Origin: DASVSL01 sp036388095
GTDB taxonomy: Bacteria; Patescibacteriota; Saccharimonadia; Saccharimonadales; Saccharimonadaceae
Direction: 5' to 3'
Length of the DNA stretch: 23,507 nucleotides
Assembly: GCA_036388095.1 (NCBI GenBank)
Contig: DASVSL010000011.1
Span: forward strand, 1 to 23,507
The position numbers and the translations under genes are program-made. The notes beneath the pieces were generated by a model. It searched no databases. It was not told the DNA's origin and saw nothing but the letters and a program-made list of their open reading frames with translations. Position 1 is the stretch's first letter. The number at the start of each line of letters is the position of its first letter. Of the stretch, positions 20,477-23,507 are shown one piece after another.

Positions 20477-21985
20477 CTATTTGGCAAATTCGATGGCGCG
20501 GGTTTCGCGAATGACGTTCACCTTGATCGTGCCCGGATACTGCATGGTTGATTCGATCTTTGTGGCGATGTCGCGAGCCAATTTGATCGCGCTTAAATCA
20601 TCCACGTGCTCAGGGCGGACAATGATGCGAACTTCACGGCCAGCCGAAATGGCGTAGGCTTTGTCGACACCCTTGAAGCCGGTGGCAACGTTTTCAAGGT
20701 CACGCATGCGTTCGGCGAAGTTTTCGGCGCTGATGTTACGCGCACCGGGCCGGGCAGCCGACAGCGAGTCACACACCCGCACGACGAGGGCTTCTGGTGT
20801 CGTTGCTTCGACATCGTCGTGGTGAGCCTCGATGGCATGTGCAATCGCCTCTTTCATCCCATATTTACGGGCCAATTCGGCACCGATGTGGTGATGCTTA
20901 CCTTCGATGCGATGCGTCACGGCCTTACCGACGTCGTGCAGCAAGGTGGCTGTCTTGGCGATGCGGACATCCGCCCCGATCTCACCGGCAATCAGTCCTG
21001 CTAGGTGAGCCATTTCGGTGGAATGCTTCAAAACGTTCTGACCGTAGCTGGTACGGAATTTCAGCTCACCCAGTAGCCGGAGCATCTCTTTCGGTACTCC
21101 GACGACACCACATTCACGGGCGGCGTCTTCTCCGGCGATGTCGATTTCTTTATCGATTTGCTTCGTCGCTTTGGCGACGACTTCTTCAATTCGAGCCGGG
21201 TGAACACGCCCGTCTTTCATCAGCATTTCAAGCGTCGCCCGTGCGACTTGACGACGCACGGGATCAAAACTCGAGAGCACGATCATACCTGGGGTGTCAT
21301 CGACGAGTATATCGACGCCAGTCGCGCGTTGCAGCGCTTGGATATTGCGGCCTTCCTTACCAATAATTCGACCCTTCATCTCTTCGTCCGTTAGCTTCAC
21401 GGCCGTGACGGTACGTTCGGCGGTTACTTCGGAGCTCATCCGCTCCATAGCTGTTAGCAAGATAACCTGAGCTTGTTCTTCAGCATCATCCATCGCATCT
21501 TTTTGCAGCTTCGTCACCAGTCCGGTCAAGTCGGTCCGGATGTCGCGCTCGGTCATGGCCATCAGCTTGTCGGCGGCATCTTGCTTGTTTAGCTTGGCGA
21601 TTTTTTCTAGCTTCTCCTGCTGCCGACCTCGGATTTCACGAATTTCAGTTTTGAGTGCGTCGACTTCGTCTTCGGCATGTCGCAGCTTTTCGCTTCGCGT
21701 GTCGAGCTCATCAAGCTTGCGATCAATGTTTGTCTCGCGGTCAGCGATCCGGTTCTCGGCTTTTAGCAGCTCGCGACGACGTTCGTCTTCATCATCCTTG
21801 GCATCACGGGTGATCTTGAGGGCGTCGTCTTTTGCCTTCAAAACGATGTCGCTCGCCTTGTTCTTCGCGTCCGCTAGTACTTTGTCGGCATTCTGGGCGG
21901 CAGTCGTACCTTTGCGCTGGTTATAGACGGTGGTGGCGCCCACGCCAAATATCGCAGCGACGACTGCGATGAGTGCTTCTATCAT
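20477..21985 (-). CDS. rny: Ribonuclease Y
   Basis: 502 residues, near the family norm. An N-terminal membrane helix (about 1-22, MIEALIAVVAAIFGVGATTV) anchors the enzyme. A long charged coiled coil follows to about 170, then a KH RNA-binding domain with GRIIGKEGRNIQALQRATG and an HD metal domain with HSTEMAHLAG and LLHDVGKAVTH, and EAHHDDVEA near the C-terminal third. RNase Y makes the initiating cuts in mRNA decay in bacteria without RNase E. The ATG at 21985 is chosen for AAGGA 7 nt upstream and because it opens directly with the membrane helix. Confidence 0.96.
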   Translation of the reverse strand: MIEALIAVVAAIFGVGATTVYNQRKGTTAAQNADKVLADAKNKASDIVLKAKDDALKITRDAKDDEDERRRELLKAENRIADRETNIDRKLDELDTRSEKLRHAEDEVDALKTEIREIRGRQQEKLEKIAKLNKQDAADKLMAMTERDIRTDLTGLVTKLQKDAMDDAEEQAQVILLTAMERMSSEVTAERTVTAVKLTDEEMKGRIIGKEGRNIQALQRATGVDILVDDTPGMIVLSSFDPVRRQVARATLEMLMKDGRVHPARIEEVVAKATKQIDKEIDIAGEDAARECGVVGVPKEMLRLLGELKFRTSYGQNVLKHSTEMAHLAGLIAGEIGADVRIAKTATLLHDVGKAVTHRIEGKHHHIGAELARKYGMKEAIAHAIEAHHDDVEATTPEALVVRVCDSLSAARPGARNISAENFAERMRDLENVATGFKGVDKAYAISAGREVRIIVRPEHVDDLSAIKLARDIATKIESTMQYPGTIKVNVIRETRAIEFAK

Positions 21986-22127
21986 AGGGGATCCTTTCTG
22001 TATGACCGATACTACCGGCAATCGCTATCACTTCTCTAGCCGTTAGTGCAGTCAAAAAAACAATTGATGTGATGCATTACTACACCATCTCCCCACTATA
22101 CGCAGGACCCCTGATGGCGGCAAGTGA

Positions 22128-23336
22128 CTAACGGCGAAGAATACTGAAAACGACTGTTCGTTCGGTACTGTTACCGGCCGCCGTCACCAAATTAAGCCCT
22201 GGCCTATCTGACGAAGCCGACGTGAGCAGGCTGTTCATGTCGACTTTGGAAGCGGTGATCGTTTCGACGGAAACGACTTCAAAGGTCAGGATGGCACGAT
22301 CACCGCGCTCAATCTGAATGAGGTCACCGGCGGTCAACGTTTTAAGGCCGTAGAAAACACCTTCTTTTGTCGGACCATTGGCGTGAGCAATCAAGAGTGA
22401 CGCGCCGGGCTCACCAGGTTTTGCACTTTGGGCGTACCATGCTGAATCATAAATCGTTTTCGGCGCCTGAAGGTGACCGCCATGGTCGATATCAAGTGGC
22501 ATGACCCGCGACGCCACGCCGAGTCGTTCGATATTAAGGACTCGCGGGTCCATCGCCGCCGCAGTGTGTTTTGTTACGGCTGACGGCGACAATGGTGTCT
22601 CGGACGGCGTACCGGACGGAACGTCGGCCGACTGGGTTGCTGCCTGAGCTTGCCCGCTCGGCTGGCGGGTCTGCAACCAGCCCTGTATACCGATTCCAGC
22701 CCCGACAATAAGCGCGAGGCCGATCGTAGCAAGGACGAAGCGCGGTCGTCGTGAACGCTGCCACGAATGGTGCACGGGGATACGTGGCTCGATTGGCGCC
22801 GGTTCGTCAAGTGTCAGATCGGCTGGCAGGTTCAGCGAGTCGCTTGGCCCAACTGCTGTTTGCATCACGGCAGTCATGTCTGGCTTGGATGCTATTAATG
22901 GTTCAACTGGAGTTACTGGCATTTCGACAGGTTGCTCGATTGGCGCAATTGGTAATGTGGATTTCACTGGCGATACGAATTCAAACGACCGGGCTCCACT
23001 AGGCGGTAGCGGCGATACAGGCGTGATTGGTTCGACATAGACGGGAATCGTCGGCAGTGGCATAGGTATGGGCGCTGACATAGGTTCAGCGACTTGAAAG
23101 TATGACGTGGCGGCCGGCTCAATAACAGGAGCTAGTGGTTCGACGACGATCGGCTCAGCCACAGGTGGCGTCGCAACAACTGGCGTCGGCTCAATAGTTT
23201 GCGCAGTTGGCGGGGTGACAGGTCGCTGGGTAATCCGCAGCGCCGTAGAGCGCTGACCGACCGGGTGTAACTGTCGATTATAAGGCGAAGGACGACCACC
23301 AGGGTCAACCTCGTGTTGTGGGCGTAACGGTAGCAT
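22128..23336 (-). CDS. Sortase-fold membrane protein lacking the catalytic cysteine
   Basis: 402 residues. Residues 1-190 are low-complexity, rich in Pro, Val, Glu and Ile (many EP, VEP and TPV units). A basic stretch (WQRSRRPR) precedes one membrane helix (about 199-220). After a Ser/Thr/Pro linker, residues about 265-402 match the class D-F sortase fold: PKTIYDSAWYAQSAKPGEPG, H318 in LLIAHANG, the beta-7 strand LNLVTAAG and R393 in ERTVVFS. The strand normally ends in TC, the nucleophile; here A386 (codon GCG, 22179-22181) replaces it, so no transpeptidation is expected. It may be a binding or scaffold pseudo-enzyme. Confidence 0.85.
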   Translation of the reverse strand: MLPLRPQHEVDPGGRPSPYNRQLHPVGQRSTALRITQRPVTPPTAQTIEPTPVVATPPVAEPIVVEPLAPVIEPAATSYFQVAEPMSAPIPMPLPTIPVYVEPITPVSPLPPSGARSFEFVSPVKSTLPIAPIEQPVEMPVTPVEPLIASKPDMTAVMQTAVGPSDSLNLPADLTLDEPAPIEPRIPVHHSWQRSRRPRFVLATIGLALIVGAGIGIQGWLQTRQPSGQAQAATQSADVPSGTPSETPLSPSAVTKHTAAAMDPRVLNIERLGVASRVMPLDIDHGGHLQAPKTIYDSAWYAQSAKPGEPGASLLIAHANGPTKEGVFYGLKTLTAGDLIQIERGDRAILTFEVVSVETITASKVDMNSLLTSASSDRPGLNLVTAAGNSTERTVVFSILRR

Positions 23337-23377
23337 ATTTTTTGACGTCTCTTTTGTTTCTCTCTCGTACTGGCGAC

Positions 23378-23406
23378 ATCATACGTCCGAATTGTCGTCA
23401 TGTCAA
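23378..23406 (-). promoter_or_regulatory. Promoter of the sortase-fold gene
   Basis: TTGACA (23401-23406), 17 bp, TATGAT (23378-23383). The leader is about 35 nt, with a weak AGAGA before the ATG. Confidence 0.75.
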
Positions 23407-23507
23407 ATTGCTCGTGACTATTTTGTCGGGTGGGTGATGCGCGGATCTGCACCGTAGTGTGGCAGTACAATCTTGTCAGTCTCGCCACGATCGAGTTGAT
23501 CTATTGC

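Overview
The window is a piece of a bacterial chromosome of roughly 50% GC, standard code, with compact genes on both strands. Membrane-anchored RNase Y, a MurT/GatD pair, half-size (about 190-aa) MFS proteins, an OpgC-like acyltransferase, a ClpB/ClpC-like ATPase with membrane helices in place of the N domain and a sortase-like protein together suggest Patescibacteria (CPR), most likely Saccharibacteria. That assignment is inference. Many genes look leaderless: a TATACT-type -10 box ends about 6 nt before the ATG and there is no Shine-Dalgarno.

Layout. 1-5100: tRNA-His, a zinc metallopeptidase, a PRC-barrel/DUF2382 stress protein, an overlapping sensor kinase and response regulator pair, a half-size MFS protein and an HD phosphohydrolase. 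5224-11868: an accessory array. A truncated MFS remnant is followed by nine small genes, most with unrelated predicted products: glutamine amidotransferase, helical-repeat protein, P-loop kinase, low-molecular-weight phosphatase, an unknown, NUDIX, TauE permease, alpha/beta hydrolase and a small membrane protein. A tenth gene, a 2H phosphoesterase, lies next to tRNA-Arg(TCT). The genes are separated by nine directly repeated 28-29 bp sites that resemble the 3' end of that tRNA (T-loop to CCA). 11869-12785: odd tRNA-like sequence, one more unknown gene and an unusual tRNA-Gly. 12817-18779: Clp-like ATPase, a membrane protein, MurT-GatD (lipid II amidation) and an acyltransferase. 18834-23507: a membrane protein, a second tRNA 3'-end duplication (tRNA-Pro), a coiled-coil protein, RNase Y and a sortase-fold protein lacking the catalytic cysteine.

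The strongest candidate for an undescribed system is the 6068-11868 array. It looks like an integron analogue that uses a tRNA 3' end as its recombination site, with every cassette keeping the same orientation of the site. Two kinds of cassette alternate. Type A genes are AT-rich; in most, the site is followed by a copy of the tRNA-Arg terminator, an extended -10 box and a leaderless ATG. Type B genes are richer in GC; the site is followed directly by TATTGACA and a full sigma70-type promoter, an SD-bearing leader and a strong hairpin at the 3' end. Stop codons lie 0-24 bp from the next site. No recombinase is encoded in the window, so the enzyme would have to be elsewhere in the genome. All statements rest on reading the sequence; no database search was run.
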